This document shows positions 34,316 through 46,200 of a stretch of 64,000 nucleotides of DNA, piece by piece. The position numbers and the translations under genes are program-made. The notes beneath the pieces are model-generated. The model searched no databases and was not told the DNA's origin. It saw nothing but the letters and a program-made list of their open reading frames with translations. The stretch's first letter is position 1, and the number at the start of each line of letters is the position of its first letter. Source of the stretch: Cricetomys ansorgei (taxonomy: Eukaryota; Chordata; Mammalia; Rodentia; Nesomyidae); NCBI GenBank assembly GCA_026225945.1, contig JAMJFZ010000086.1, positions 87,659 through 151,658 on the forward strand, in the 5' to 3' direction.

Positions 34316-37185
34316 AGATAAAAGAAAGTTTGTATGGGTGGGGTCTGTAGGTGGTTGAGGGGGGTACAAGATGGAGGTTAGGGCAGGGACAGGTTTAGGG
34401 ATGCTTGGTAGGCTCAGGCCTATGGAGTACAGATCATGGGGTCCTCAATGGCACTGCACTGAGACACTTTCCTCCATCCTGGGTGCTAGGAGGGTTTGAA
34501 AATGCGTCCAAGATCTAAGGGAATGCTCCAAAAACCCATGACAATCTGTTGCATGGAAGAGAGAATTCAGACACAAAATAGACTTATGGGCCAGGGACAG
34601 GAATCTCCTCCTTTGTGGCCAAGCAAGGACAGTCTGACTTGGGCCTGTCCAGAAATCCTGCTGCATTCTACCTTACTCCACACACCAAAGAGACCACTAA
34701 AGCTTCCAGGCCAGACTTCGGTATGATGACACTAGTTGGCCATGGCCACACCCAAGCTTCTAGGTCAAGGCTCTCTGACAAGAAGGCCCTTCTAGGCTAA
34801 TGCTGGGCACATACAGCAGTGGGGAAGTGTTGTCACATAGCTGTGTATACATGGGAAGGTGGCAGAAGCCTCAGGAAGAGGCTCCCACCTCATTTGGGTC
34901 CTAGGCATAGAACTGCCTTCCAATATTGCAAAAGAAGACTCCCTTGATCAACACATGACAAAGCATAATGGCATCTGTGTGTACCTGTGATAATCCAGTT
35001 GCTCAGCTCTGACCCGAGTCAGATGGGTCATGAGAAAGGCTACCCCAACACTTTCATCTTCTTGCACATGGATCAATGCTGATGACATCAGGAACCTTGC
35101 CATCTGGTTCATGTGGATGCTGCCAAACTTTATCCACAGCAGGAGCCAACAGAAGCCAGGAGCATCCACATACAAATTCACCTGAAGAGGCAGGCATGCA
35201 AGACCCTGTTGTAGGGAAAGGATATTTCTAAAAAGAGACCTTTTATCCCACTTAGCCCATGGCCTATCAGGTAGTGGGCTTATTCCCAACCATAACTGTC
35301 TCCTAGGGATTGCTTTGCAACTATTTAGAGCTCCATCCAACCCAAACCCAGTGAGCACCACTAAGGATACTTGGCTCCTTTTTATTTCTCTAAAGTCCAC
35401 ACAGTGCTCTCAAATATGGGTCATTTTGAGTACTCTGTAGACACATACCTCTTTATGTGTCCAGGGCTAGGCACACATGTAAGTCAGATCTATGGTCACC
35501 TAGACACTAGGAAGAATACACATGCCTGACTGATCTCAACAGGATGTCTGCAGCTTATCTGCACCCCTCACTCCTGCCCTAATCACTGACTTCATACCAA
35601 AGCAAAGGCATTGTTCCTTCATCTGTTCTCCCCATTGGACTAGAACCAAGGAATGCGAGTGAGAGGCCAAAGAGCTGCCATATGAAAGAATGGTTTGTTT
35701 GACCACGAAGCTCCAGGCAAATATACCTACAATTTCAAAGTGATTTTCCTCTCATTCTATTTCTCTATTTCTCCATCTCTGTATCTTTATCTATCATGTA
35801 TCTATCTATCTATCTACCTATCCTATCTATCTATCTATCCATCTATTACTTTCTGTCTCCTCTCTTTCTTCCTTTGACCTCTCCCTCTATTTTCCCTCTC
35901 TCATATATACATTCATAGCCAGAGCATCCAGGACAGATAAGTCTGTCTGGATACCATATGATAATACCATATTCATTTGGGAAATGCTTTGCACTATCCC
36001 ACAGGAACCATTTTTTCCATGAGCTGAGAGTCTCCAGAGGCCCAGCTACATAGGGATGATAGCCCCTAAGACACAAACACATACCCTGCCTCCTGGAGAC
36101 ATTCCTGACATTGATTTCCACCTCTTCCTCTCTCACAATTTCCTTGAGGTAGCCTCTCTGATGCAAAAAATGGAGGTCCCTCAGAGTGGACCTGATTTGA
36201 GTTCTCAGTGGTGCCAATCCAGCCACTTCCAAGGAGTGGTCCTGTGACATTTGGTCTAATTGACTGAGCCACAAGAAGTCACAGCAATCAAAGGATGAGT
36301 CCACACATTATGCCCAAATGAGCTTGTGCTTAAGGTTGGGTCCGCAAAGGGTCTCCACTACAAAAAATACCTGTCCTTCCCAGACAACTCTGAAGTGACA
36401 CTGATAGTTCTGGGTCACTGAACAGTACTTGCAGACAAGCTCAGAATAGAACACAAAAGAAACAAGAGAAAAAAGAGAGAACAGGTGGCAGAAAGAGAGG
36501 TGAGAGGGGGAATGAGCATGAAATGGAGGGAGTGAAATGGAAAAAACTCACAGGACCACAATGGGTATGTGGCCCTGTCATTCTGCCCACAGCTTAGAAG
36601 AGATGCTGGCAGTATGTGGGGGACCAAGAAGTGAGATCTGTTTGCTATTGTTGACCCTCACCTGAAATTTAGGAGCCTGTGGGTGATATTATGTACAGTG
36701 GCATGCAGGATAAGTTTTTCTGCCTACACCCAGATGAAGCATCAGATGCAGAGTCCACTTGAAGAGAGATCCTCACAATCCCAACAGACACAGCTAACTC
36801 AAGACCTGGGAGGCTGTACTTGCTGCTTGCAGTATGACAAACACTATGGCACCTGGCCTGCACTGGGGCAGGACTCAGTCTCCAGGGTCAAGGATCACCT
36901 GGACCCTGCTTTTTCCCACACCTCATTTGGGCCAATAAGGCTGAAGGAGACCCAAGCCAGTCCTGTCTACCCAGGACCAGAGATGCTGCTTAGGGTGCTG
37001 GCACTGTACAGAGATGCACAGATACTTGCTGGCAGGATCAGAAAAACCATTCCACTTAATGACAGTAGTGGACCAAAATGCCAAATAATTCATACTGTGA
37101 GACCACTCCCTCTGTCCTTTTATGTGTAAAAATACAACAGCAACCACCTGCCTCTAGATTCCAAGAAGCAGCTAACCTTATTTAC
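34300..37185. repeat. Tandem array copy 1 (about 2.9 kb)
   Basis: First of five recognisable diverged units up to 47,500. Shared modules in order: a G-rich start and 'atgctccaaaaacccatg' (34,523); 'ctgacttgggcctgtccaga' (34,632); a block ending in 'gtgtacctgtgataat' (34,979); 'gtctcctagggattgc' (35,298); a pyrimidine-rich stretch with (TATC)n (35,780-35,850); 'ggagggagtgaaatgg' (36,525); and a 3' module at 36,690-37,130. No frame is kept across copies, so no gene is called. Confidence 0.75.
35786..35852 (+). repeat. (TATC)n microsatellite
   Basis: Imperfect TATC/CTAT tetranucleotides inside the pyrimidine-rich module of array copy 1; copy 2 has a CCTT/CTCT tract at the equivalent place (38,625-38,705). 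Confidence 0.93.
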
Positions 37186-40100
37186 TAGAATGGGCTAAGA
37201 GATGGCTCTCTAGATGCAGTCCACCACAGGGGATCCTAGCAGGTTATATGGGCATGCAGGTAGGTGAGGGGGTTCCAGATGGGGGTGCAGTGGAGAAGAG
37301 GATGGTTGGTAGATTCAGGAATTGTGGGTCAGTCACAGAACCTAGGACACAGGGGCTCCATAACTGCAATGCCCTGAGCTATTGTACTCAGTTGTGGGTG
37401 CTGGGAGGTCCAGAAGGTGCTGCCTAGACCTCCAAGGGAATTCTCCAGAATATCCATGCCAATCTGCAACACAAGAGAGTAGCCTCAGACACAAAAACAA
37501 GGCCATGGGAAACAAGGGCTGGACATAGCCCTCTGGTATCCTAACCAGGACATCCCAACTTGTGTCTGCCCTGAAAACCTATTGTATTCTCCTTGACTCC
37601 ATCTACCTGACTGATCACTAAAGCTGCCACTCCAGATTTGGGTGTGTTGACACTTTGTGACCCTGCCACAACCAATCTTCCAGGTCAAGGCAGCCTGCCA
37701 AGAAGGCCCTTTTAGCAGTCCCTGGGGTAGGAAGTCAGTAAGGTGGTGGTATCACAAAACTCCACATACATAGGAGGAGAGGCAGAAGGCACAACGAAGA
37801 CAACTACTTGTGTTAATCAGGACTTAGGATCAGAATTGCCTTTCCACATAGCAGAAGCTTCAGTAATGGACAAAGGACAGAACCGGCGGCATTTGTGTGT
37901 ACCTGTGAGAATCCAGTTGCACATGTCTAAGCACTGAATCTGATGGGTGATGAGAAAGGCTACCAAAAACCTCACATCTTCTTGACAATTAATCCAGGCT
38001 GGTTCCTTTAGGTATCCTGCCATATGGGATCAGGTAGATGTTGGCTCATTTTTCCTATAGACACAGGTTGTCCAGGACCCTGTGATGGTGACTAGAATGT
38101 GTCTAAAGGAGAAACACTACATCCCACTTGCTGCCTTGCCTACCAGGCCATGGGTTTGGTTCTTCAACTAAGGCATTGCCAGGTAGCTATTATGAGATAT
38201 CTCCAAGTCAGTCCCAACCTATCTCCTCTCCTGAGCCTAACAACACCCCACTTCACCCCCAAAAACAGGAACCCCACAGGATAATTGCTTTTCTTTTCTT
38301 TCTCTAAATCCTCAAGTCAATCTGAGATTTGTATTATTCTGAGTCTTCTGTGGACATCCACCTACCTATTGCCAAGGCAAGGAAACACATCAAACTGAGC
38401 TCTCTAATAAGATTCAAGTAGAAGCACTGGGCTAATACATACTAGGGAGAACATACATTCTGGATGGGTCCCACCAGAAAGCATGAAGCAATCTGCAACC
38501 CTGCATCATAGGAACCTCTCAAGGCACCTTCATCCTTTCTCTCCTGTGGCCTACAACCAAGGAACAGGAATAAGTGGCTGTCATGTGAGAATGGTTTTGA
38601 CCACCATCCCATATTCGTATTCTACCCCCTTCCTTCCTTCCTCCCCTCTCTCTCGCCCTCTCTGTCTCAGTCTCCTCTCTTTCTTTCCATTGCTCTCTCC
38701 ATCTATATTCCTCTCTCATATGTACAGTCATAATCTTGTTCATCCAGGGAAGGAAGGCCTGTCTCGAAATCACATGATATACCAGGTTCACTTAGGAAAT
38801 GATTTTCACTACCCCAGAATTACCATTCCTACCATCAGCTGAGAATTCGGAGAGACCCAACTCCATGAGGATGAGACTGTCCATGTAGGCCCATATTAAA
38901 AGACAATTTTTCCTGCCTCATGAAGGTATTCCCACCATTGCTTTCGATCTCCTCCTGGAGTCAACCTCTCTGATGCTGCAAAGGGAGCTGCAACTTCTCT
39001 GAGTTCTCAGAAGTGCATTGGAAACCACTCCTCAGGACTGTTCTTTCCACCTTTCATACTGTTGCCATGGAATTAGTCTCATCATCTGAGCCATAACTGG
39101 TCACAGCAGTACATGGGCACATCCAGATATTATGACCACTTGAGCTTGTGCTGAGGGGTGGAGTCCTAAATGTCCTCTCCTATACAAAACAACCTGACAT
39201 TCCCAGACAACTCTGACATGACCATTATGACTGCTACCCACAGCAACATTTCTGGCACTATCAGGAATTTCTGGGGCATAGATTCCTCAACAGTGAACTC
39301 TAGAAGAATGAACACACACACAGACACACACAGTCTTCTTGGATCCCAGATTTTGCCACCTGTTACTTTTTGAGCCTCTTCTAATTAATTACTCTTCCAC
39401 AAGATATCACTGGACAGGCAAGAGCAAGATAAAGGTGCATTTTGACCTTTCCAACTGGGTGTTCTCCCTTTGTAAGATGTAACAAATCAGGAGGAACAAA
39501 TCAGGAAAATCAACAAGTATGCTTCATGCATGGGTGTTGAGAATCACAGCAGAAGACATTTTAAGGGAGGCATGGAGAGTCTAACCCTGACTACTTGGTA
39601 CACTGCCTGCCTGGCCACTTTTGGCACTGCTCAGCACAACCTGCTACTAAGCAGTCATATAGGGTGTAGTGAGCCAAATGAATGTCTTAGGCTACTTGCC
39701 CTGTGTACCCAAAAAGAGGATGCATATGTCCATGGTGGTGCAACTCAGACAAATTTTAGGGTTCGAGGGATGTGGTTCTGGAGCAGAAATGCTTTCTTTC
39801 TGGTCAGCAATCCTGAACTCCATCTGTAGCCAAGCTAAAAGAAAACCTAATTTTCTGTTGAAAAAATTTAAAGAACAGAAGAAAAAGAAAGTCAGAAAGA
39901 ATAGGAGGTAGACAAAGACGAGCAAGGAGGGATTGAGGACTGTAAGGAGGGAGTAAAATGGATAAAATACATATGACAATCATGGCTGTGTTGCCCTGAC
40001 AATTTGTGCACATGCATGAAAAGGTTCTTTGTAGCATGTGTGATTCCTGGAAGTGAGGTGTGTGACCTACTGGTCAGCATCATCCAAAAGCTATGGAGAT

Positions 40101-40575
40101 TGTTGGTGGCCTTGTGCACACTGGAATGTGGAACAAGTTTCCCTTCCTCAATGCTGATTTAATCACAGATATATAGTCACTTGCAAGGTTATCCTCACAT
40201 TCCTGACAGATATGGCAACCTCAAGACCTGGGGGCTGTGATTCCACCTTAGAGCAAACCAAATTCTGTGGTGCTGGGCCTGCACTGTGGCAGGACTTAGC
40301 CTTGTGGGACAAGGGTCAGCTGGACTCTGTTTCTTCCCCACAGCACACCAGGGCCAACAGGACTGCAGTAGACTGGAGTCAGCATTGTCTATCAAGATCC
40401 AGAAGTGCTGCTTAGAGTGCTGGCTATGTCCACTGAAAGACAGGGATGTGCTGGCAGAATCTGCAGAATAATTCTACTTGATGACACTAGTGCACCAAGA
40501 ATGTAAAGTACCTTGGGCCCTGGGACAACTCTGTATGACCTTTATGGAGTAAAAAAAAAAATTACAGTTTCCAGG
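37186..40575. repeat. Tandem array copy 2 (about 3.4 kb, most complete)
   Basis: Contains every module seen in the other copies: G-rich start (37,250), the 'gaaaacctattgtattctcc' block (37,572), 'gtgtacctgtgagaatccag' (37,898), the pyrimidine tract (38,625), a CA-rich stretch (39,312), 'ggagggagtaaaatggataa' (39,946), and the terminal module (40,110-40,530). Divergence between copies is high by eye, so the array is not recent. Confidence 0.78.
38625..38705 (+). repeat. Polypyrimidine tract, (CCTT)n/(CTCT)n
   Basis: Pyrimidine-rich low-complexity sequence at the position equivalent to the TATC repeat of copy 1. Confidence 0.85.
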
Positions 40576-42650
40576 TTGGCAGCATTACTTACAGGCTAGG
40601 AAAGTTGTGGGCATGCAGGTAGGTAAGGATATTCTTGGCAGGGGTGAAGGTGTGGTTGGGAGTGGGTGGAAGATCCAGGACCATGGGTCCCAGAACAAGA
40701 AGCTCCTCTATTGCAATCCGGGGGAAATTCCATTCAATTCAGGGCACCTTGGAAGCTGAGAAGTTCATGTATAGGTCCTAAGGAATGCTCCAGAAAACCT
40801 ATGCTACAGATCTCCACAGAACAACCAAAACACAGACTTTGGGATTGGGGACTCCAAGCTGCCCTCCTGTGGCTCATTTGGGACATTTTGACTTGGGCCT
40901 CCCTGGAGATCCTGCTGAATTCTCCTTGACTCTGCCCATCTCAGAGATCACTATGGCTGTCAGGCAAGAACTGGGTGTGCTGATACTTGGTAAACCAGCT
41001 GAAATCCAAACTTCCAGGACAAGGAGGCCTGCCAAGAATGCCTCAGGAGATGTAGGGAAGCTGTGTGGTGTTGTCACATAATTATGCTCACATGAGAAGT
41101 TGGGCAGATATCTCACCAAAGATCACCACTCATTTCAATGGGGCTCTAGACACTGAACTGCTACCCCTCTTGGCAGAAGAAGCCTTGCAATGGAAAAATG
41201 GCAAAATACAAGGCTTCTTTTTGTACCTGTGAGGGCTCTAGTTTTTCAGGTCTGAGCTCTGAGGCTCATGGAAGTTGAGAAATTCAGCAAAATCCTCAAA
41301 TTTGCTCATGTATCCAGGCTGGTTCCTTCAGATACCTTTCCATCTTTGTTCATTTGAATTATGCCAAATTCTTCCACAACAGGGCCTATAAAGATCCAGG
41401 GACCAACTTCCAAGTGCAGTCAGGCTGCCCATGTCTCTGTAGTGGGGAGAAGGACAGATCCAAAAGAGAAACATTACACAACTCCTGCCACCTTGCCTAC
41501 CAGGAGTGCGCTTGCATCTCCAACCTATCAGTCTCCTAGGCATTGCCAGGAAACCATTATGAGCTATCATCAGGTCTCTCACAACCTCTTTCTGCTCCTC
41601 ATGAAAATATACCACCCAGACCCAACCAAACCAAGCATCATTCAGCCTTCCTATTGGACATAAGGCAATGTTCAAGGCAGCTGTGTGTACCTGTTAGGAC
41701 TCCAGCTTCTCAGGTCTAAACCATGAGTCTCATAGGAATTCAGAAAGGCCACCTAAACCTCAAATCTTTCTAATGGATCCATTCCAGGGCCCAAATGTAC
41801 CCTCTGATCTGTGTTCAGGTGGAGGCTGCCACACTTATAGGGTCTCTGAGGAGTAGATTTTTGTCTAGTAGACTCAAAAGGAAAGACTACACAAACTCCC
41901 ACACACATAAACACAAAGACACATAGACAAAAACACACAAACAGTCATCTTTGACCCCAGACTCTGCCATCTGTATATTTTAGAGCCTTCTCTAATTATC
42001 CTTCCAACTGATAGCACTGGACAGGGCAGAGCAGGAAAAATGTTTTTTTCGACCCTTGACAATGAGTGTACTCCCTGGGTAAGAAGCAAGGTAAACAAGT
42101 AGGGAGAATCCATTATGAGGCCTGCTGCACATATGTTTAGAATTACAATGTTGGTGGAGCTTGTTAGTGGGGGCGCAGGGGAGTCAAACCCTGCCTCCAT
42201 GGTTCAGTACATGCCTGGTCACTTTTGGGCAATACTATTAAGGTTTTAACATCTATTAAGATTTCAGAAGATTGAGTTTGGCTACTTACTCTTCCTGTAC
42301 ACAAAATCAGGATGAACATGACCATGGTAGTCATGTCCATGTCCTCCAGAACCCTTTTGGTTTCTAGGGATATGGCTCTGGAGTAGAAACCTCTTCCAAC
42401 AGGCCTGTGTCCTGTACTCCACTTGCATTCAAGCTCAAAGATGACCCATCTTCTGAAGGAAAAAGGAAAATAAAACATGAAAGGAAGTACAAGAAATGAG
42501 TCAGAGACAACAGGAGTAAGATTAAGAGAGTCAGGAGAGAATTTGGATTGTAGGGAAGGAATTAAATGGATAATACTCATTTGACCACAATATAGAATAT
42601 ATATTATACATTCTGTGGAAGCCCTAAACTGCACAATCAAGGCTGATGCC
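40576..42650. repeat. Tandem array copy 3 (truncated)
   Basis: Carries the G-rich start, the 'cctggagatcctgctgaatt' block (40,903), and two instances of the 'gtacctgt' module (41,223 and 41,687) exactly 464 bases apart. It then skips to the CA-rich and 'aattaaatggataatactca' modules and lacks the terminal one. Confidence 0.72.
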
Positions 42651-43395
42651 TAAGTCTGAAGGGATGCCACACCCTCAGTCCCAGTTTCTGGGCACCATAA
42701 GACACAGAAATATCCAAACCCAAGACATAGTTTCACCTTAGGTATCTGAAACCCCACCACCCATGCCAGAGATTGTAATTTACTTCCAGTCCTGAAGACA
42801 GGATTTCCTCAGGCCACCTTGTGGACTTAAGACACCAAAGCTTCCCGAACATCAGGAGCCCCCTCAGAGAGGTATTTCCAGTTTCCTCATAGTACAAATT
42901 CCAGATAGTCCGATAACAAAACAGCTCAGCCATAAAAATTGGTGCCTTGTGACCGGTGGCACAAGGACCAGATAATTGTCACTGTCACCAGGACTGGCCT
43001 CTAAGGAGGTCATACTGTGTGGTCTGAACAAGGATAATGAGGCAAAGGGATGCATTCTTCCCTAACTCAGAAGACACTGTGAGGTAACAGTGTCTTGCAT
43101 CGAATGTCCTGACACCATCCAGATCTTTGCTGTACCTGTGTCAAGCCACCAGTAACACTGGTGCTAAGTATGGGGGGTCGGGGAGTGGGAATGAACTAAA
43201 TAGATTTCTGCGGCTTCACAGTAGCATTTCCAGCTCCTATGTTACTCTGTGGGGGCAGGGACAAAGTCAATGTTAGGCTGTTGGTGGACCCTCGATCATT
43301 TAGAAAAATAAACCCATCTCATTCCATAGAATAGTCAATAGCCAGCTGCTAAATTTGACCCTTCACGAAGGGAATTTTAAAAGTAAATAAAGACT

Positions 43396-43500
43396 GTGTG
43401 ATTTAGAAGCACATATATCCAAACTGAAATGATACAGAGATGCTGAGCATGTCCCCTGTGCAAGATGGTATGCAAAATCGTAAAGTGCTCCACATTTTTT
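43396..43500 (+). pseudogene. U6 snRNA pseudogene
   Basis: Collinear with U6 spliceosomal RNA: 'agcacatatatcc', 'gaaatgatacagaga', 'tgctgagcatgtcccctgtg', 'caagatggtatgcaaaatcg', 'taaagtgctccacatttttt'. The 5' part ('gtgtgatttag') is poor, small deletions are present and an A-rich tail follows, so it is a retrotransposed, dead copy. No U6-type upstream promoter is evident. Confidence 0.88.
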
Positions 43501-43713
43501 AAAAGAAAATGTAAAGAGCACTCAATTCCAACTTTTAAAATATGCCAACAGGGTCCTCAAAGGCATTGTGTAAGATACGTTGCTCTGTTTAGTATTTTCA
43601 AATAGTCTTATGCTTCATTCCTCCATGAAATAATCGCTATGATTAATGGAGTACTCTCCACAGTTCTGTAAAGCTGGTGGGTAATACCATCTTGTTGAGA
43701 AAAAACTGAAGCT

Positions 43714-43870
43714 TGCTGGGCTTGTTGCAATGCTACTTTAATCTCAGCACTTAGGAGGCAGAAGCAGCTGGATCTCTTGAGAATTCCAGGCCACCCTTTG
43801 TCTACATATTTAGTTCCAAGACTACCGGGGTAAAAAGAGAAACAATGTCAGAAATAAATAAATAAACAAA
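43714..43870 (+). mobile_element. B1 SINE
   Basis: Sense B1, diverged: 'tactttaatctcagcactta', 'ggaggcagaagcagctggat', 'tctacatatttagttccaag', with an (AAAT)n tail. Confidence 0.78.
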
Positions 43871-44319
43871 TAAATTGAGGAATATAGAGAGGAATAAATA
43901 AATAATAAATTAAATAGTACAATTTTTAAAATAAAAGAACATAAAGAAAACTGACACTTAGATTCTTTCCCTGATTAAAGCTATAAAATTTAGTGACAGT
44001 ATTAATTTATTATTTCACTGATAAGGTCTCTATGAAATCCAGGCTGATCATGAACTTCTAGCTTGAAATGAGCTTTCTGTCTCAGCCCTGTAAGAAGTTG
44101 TCTGTATGTGCCTCACAGCATGAAGCTCTGAGATATTTGTCTACTGTGATCATACACCATACACATGTTCCTATACCTTAGTTAATTTATTCCAACCTCC
44201 TCTGTGTCTAGAAGTACCTTATATTATTCAAAGATGTTAATCATTCCTATATCTGTTTCTCTGTTTGTTTATGGGGTGTGATAAGGTTTTGTTTGTTTTG
44301 GAGAAACATTCATTCATTT

Positions 44320-44490
44320 CCAATAAAGAACTAATATCCAAAATTCATAAAGAATGCAAGAAACTAGATGTCAACAAAACAAATAACACAACTGAAAATG
44401 GGATGAAGATGTAAACAAACTATTCACAAAGAGGAATCTCAAACAGCTGAGAAACAATTTTCTACATCCTTATCCACCTGGAATGACTCT
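44320..44490 (+). mobile_element. L1 LINE ORF2 fragment at the array junction
   Basis: 'aactaatatccaaaattcat', 'actagatgtcaacaaaac', 'gaggaatctcaaacagctga' match the same L1 segment found at 34,130-34,290. As there, it breaks off into the first module of an array unit ('actctctaggtacagttagc' here, 'gctctctaagggcaatcaac' at 34,290). Confidence 0.8.
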
Positions 44491-46200
44491 CTAGGTACAG
44501 TTAGCTACTGGGGACACTAGAAACAATACGTGGGCTTGAACATGGGGGAGGGCGTTCTAGGTGGAGGTTGGGGTAGGGGCAGGGGCAGAGGAAGGGGTAG
44601 GGATGGTATATGAACTCAGTCAAGTAGAATTCAATAGGATCTCTGTGGCGGTCCAAATCTAAATATGTTGATGTGCCACAAAAGCGCAATGTCCAGTCCC
44701 AGAACCCCAAATCCTTTTTTGTTTATTTCTCATGATGCTAGTCTGTGGGATAGATTGGCATGGGTTTTCTAGAGCATTCCTTAGGACATTTCCAACAACT
44801 TCTGCGGCTCCTAGCTGCCCTGAAATGAATGTACTGTCTCAGGGCTGTGCAATTGAGGAGACCCCTTTTTCAGTGACCCACAGATACGTTTAGGCTCCCT
44901 GGCTCTCCCTTAACAATGCACCCTGTTGTGATTCCCAACACCTATGCAGAAAGCATACATGTGGATTCTCCTGATTCTCCCAACTGTCAATTTTGGAGCC
45001 TCATCTACTTAATTATTAGTCCACAAGATATCACTGAACAGGGCAGAACAGGAAAAAGGTGCTTTTAAGCAATTAATCCTGGATGTTTTCCCTTGGTAAT
45101 ATGCAAGGTGACCAAATCAGGAGAATTCACAAGTATGCTTCCTGCATGGGTGTTAGGAATGACCACAGGAGGCATTTTAAAGGGAGTAACAGGGAGCCTA
45201 ATCTGCCTCCAGTTCAGTGCCTGCCTGGCCACATTCGGGCACTCTTCAGTACACCCTATATGACTGCTTCTACTAAGATTCATCCTGAGACACAAGAATA
45301 ACATGGGCTACTTTCCCTCTGTGTATCCAAACGAGGATGCATGTCTACATATCAGTACAATTCTTTGATGAGTGACAGTGATATAGCTCTGGAGCGGAAA
45401 TATTTTCTCTCAAGTCAGGGTGCCTGAACTCCACCTACAGCCAAGCTCAAAGAGATCCCAATTTATGACAAAATATTAATGAAATGAAGACAAAGAAGAA
45501 AAAGTCACAGAGAACAGAAGACTGACAATGATGAGCAAGGAGGGAATGAGGATAGTACGGAGGGAGTAACATGGATAAAACACATATGACCATAAATGCT
45601 GTGTTGCCCTGGAAAACTGGGCACAGACTTGAAGTGATGATATTCAGCTCGTGTGGTTCCTGGGTGTGAAGTTTTTGGGCTACTGGTAAGCATCATCCAA
45701 AAGCTAGTGTGATTGTGGGTGGCCTAGTGAACAATGGCATGTGTGATAAGTTCAGCTTTTTCAACCCAGATTCAACCACAGATGCAGAATCCCTTGCAAA
45801 GAAATACTCACAATCCTGATGTGGCAACCGCAAGGCATGGGAGGCTATGCTTCCTGCTTGGAGCAAGCGAAACCATGTTGTGCTCAGCCTACTGTGTGGT
45901 AGACCCACCTGGATCCTGCTTTTCCCTACAGCTCTCCTGGGCCAACAGGTTTGCAGGATATCTGAGATAGTCCTGTCTAGCAAGGACCAGAGATGCTGCT
46001 TAGGGTGCTGTCCATTAAAGACAGGGTCCAGCTGACAGACCTGCAAAACAATTTCACTTGATGACAGTAGTGCACCAAGAAAGTCAAGTACCTTGGGCCC
46101 TGGGACCACTCTGTATGGCATTTCCTGAACAAAACATAACAAAACAAAACAAAAAAACAAAAGCAGAAAATTTAAAAATGACTACAGAATCCAAGTTGGC
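44490..46200. repeat. Tandem array copy 4, with internal inversion and deletion
   Basis: Begins with the G-rich start module, then an inverted segment (44,605-44,900), then jumps to the CA/'tcactgaacagggcagaaca' module (45,030) and continues through 'ggagggagtaacatggataa' (45,560) to the terminal module (45,720-46,120). The 'gtacctgt' modules are absent. Confidence 0.72.
44605..44900 (-). repeat. Inverted segment inside array copy 4
   Basis: Reverse-complemented, this aligns with 46,380-46,630 in copy 5: complement of 44,640 region gives 'agatcctattgaattctact' against 'agatcctggtgaattctact', and complement of 44,770 region gives 'aatgctctagaaaacccatg' against 'aatgctgcagaaaacccata'. The two modules appear in reversed order, as a single inversion predicts. 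Confidence 0.75.

Larger units (their letters stand above)
42651..44320. other. Interruption of the array
   Basis: Sequence not related to the array units. The first part (42,650-43,200) is unrecognised. The rest holds a U6 pseudogene, a B1 and AT-rich DNA. A 10-bp stem with 6-base loop lies at 43,071-43,096. Confidence 0.5.

Noticed and set aside
34948..35400. 150-codon antisense frame in array copy 1
   Set aside because: The frame is not kept in the other four units. The donor-like end is reported as a finding instead.
35846..36304. 152-codon antisense frame in array copy 1
   Set aside because: The equivalent module of copy 2 has a stop (TGA after CATCAGAGAGGT) and small deletions, so coding is unsupported.
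43396..43500. Functional U6 snRNA gene
   Set aside because: The 5' end and internal bases are degraded and it has an A-rich retrotransposition tail, so it was called a pseudogene.
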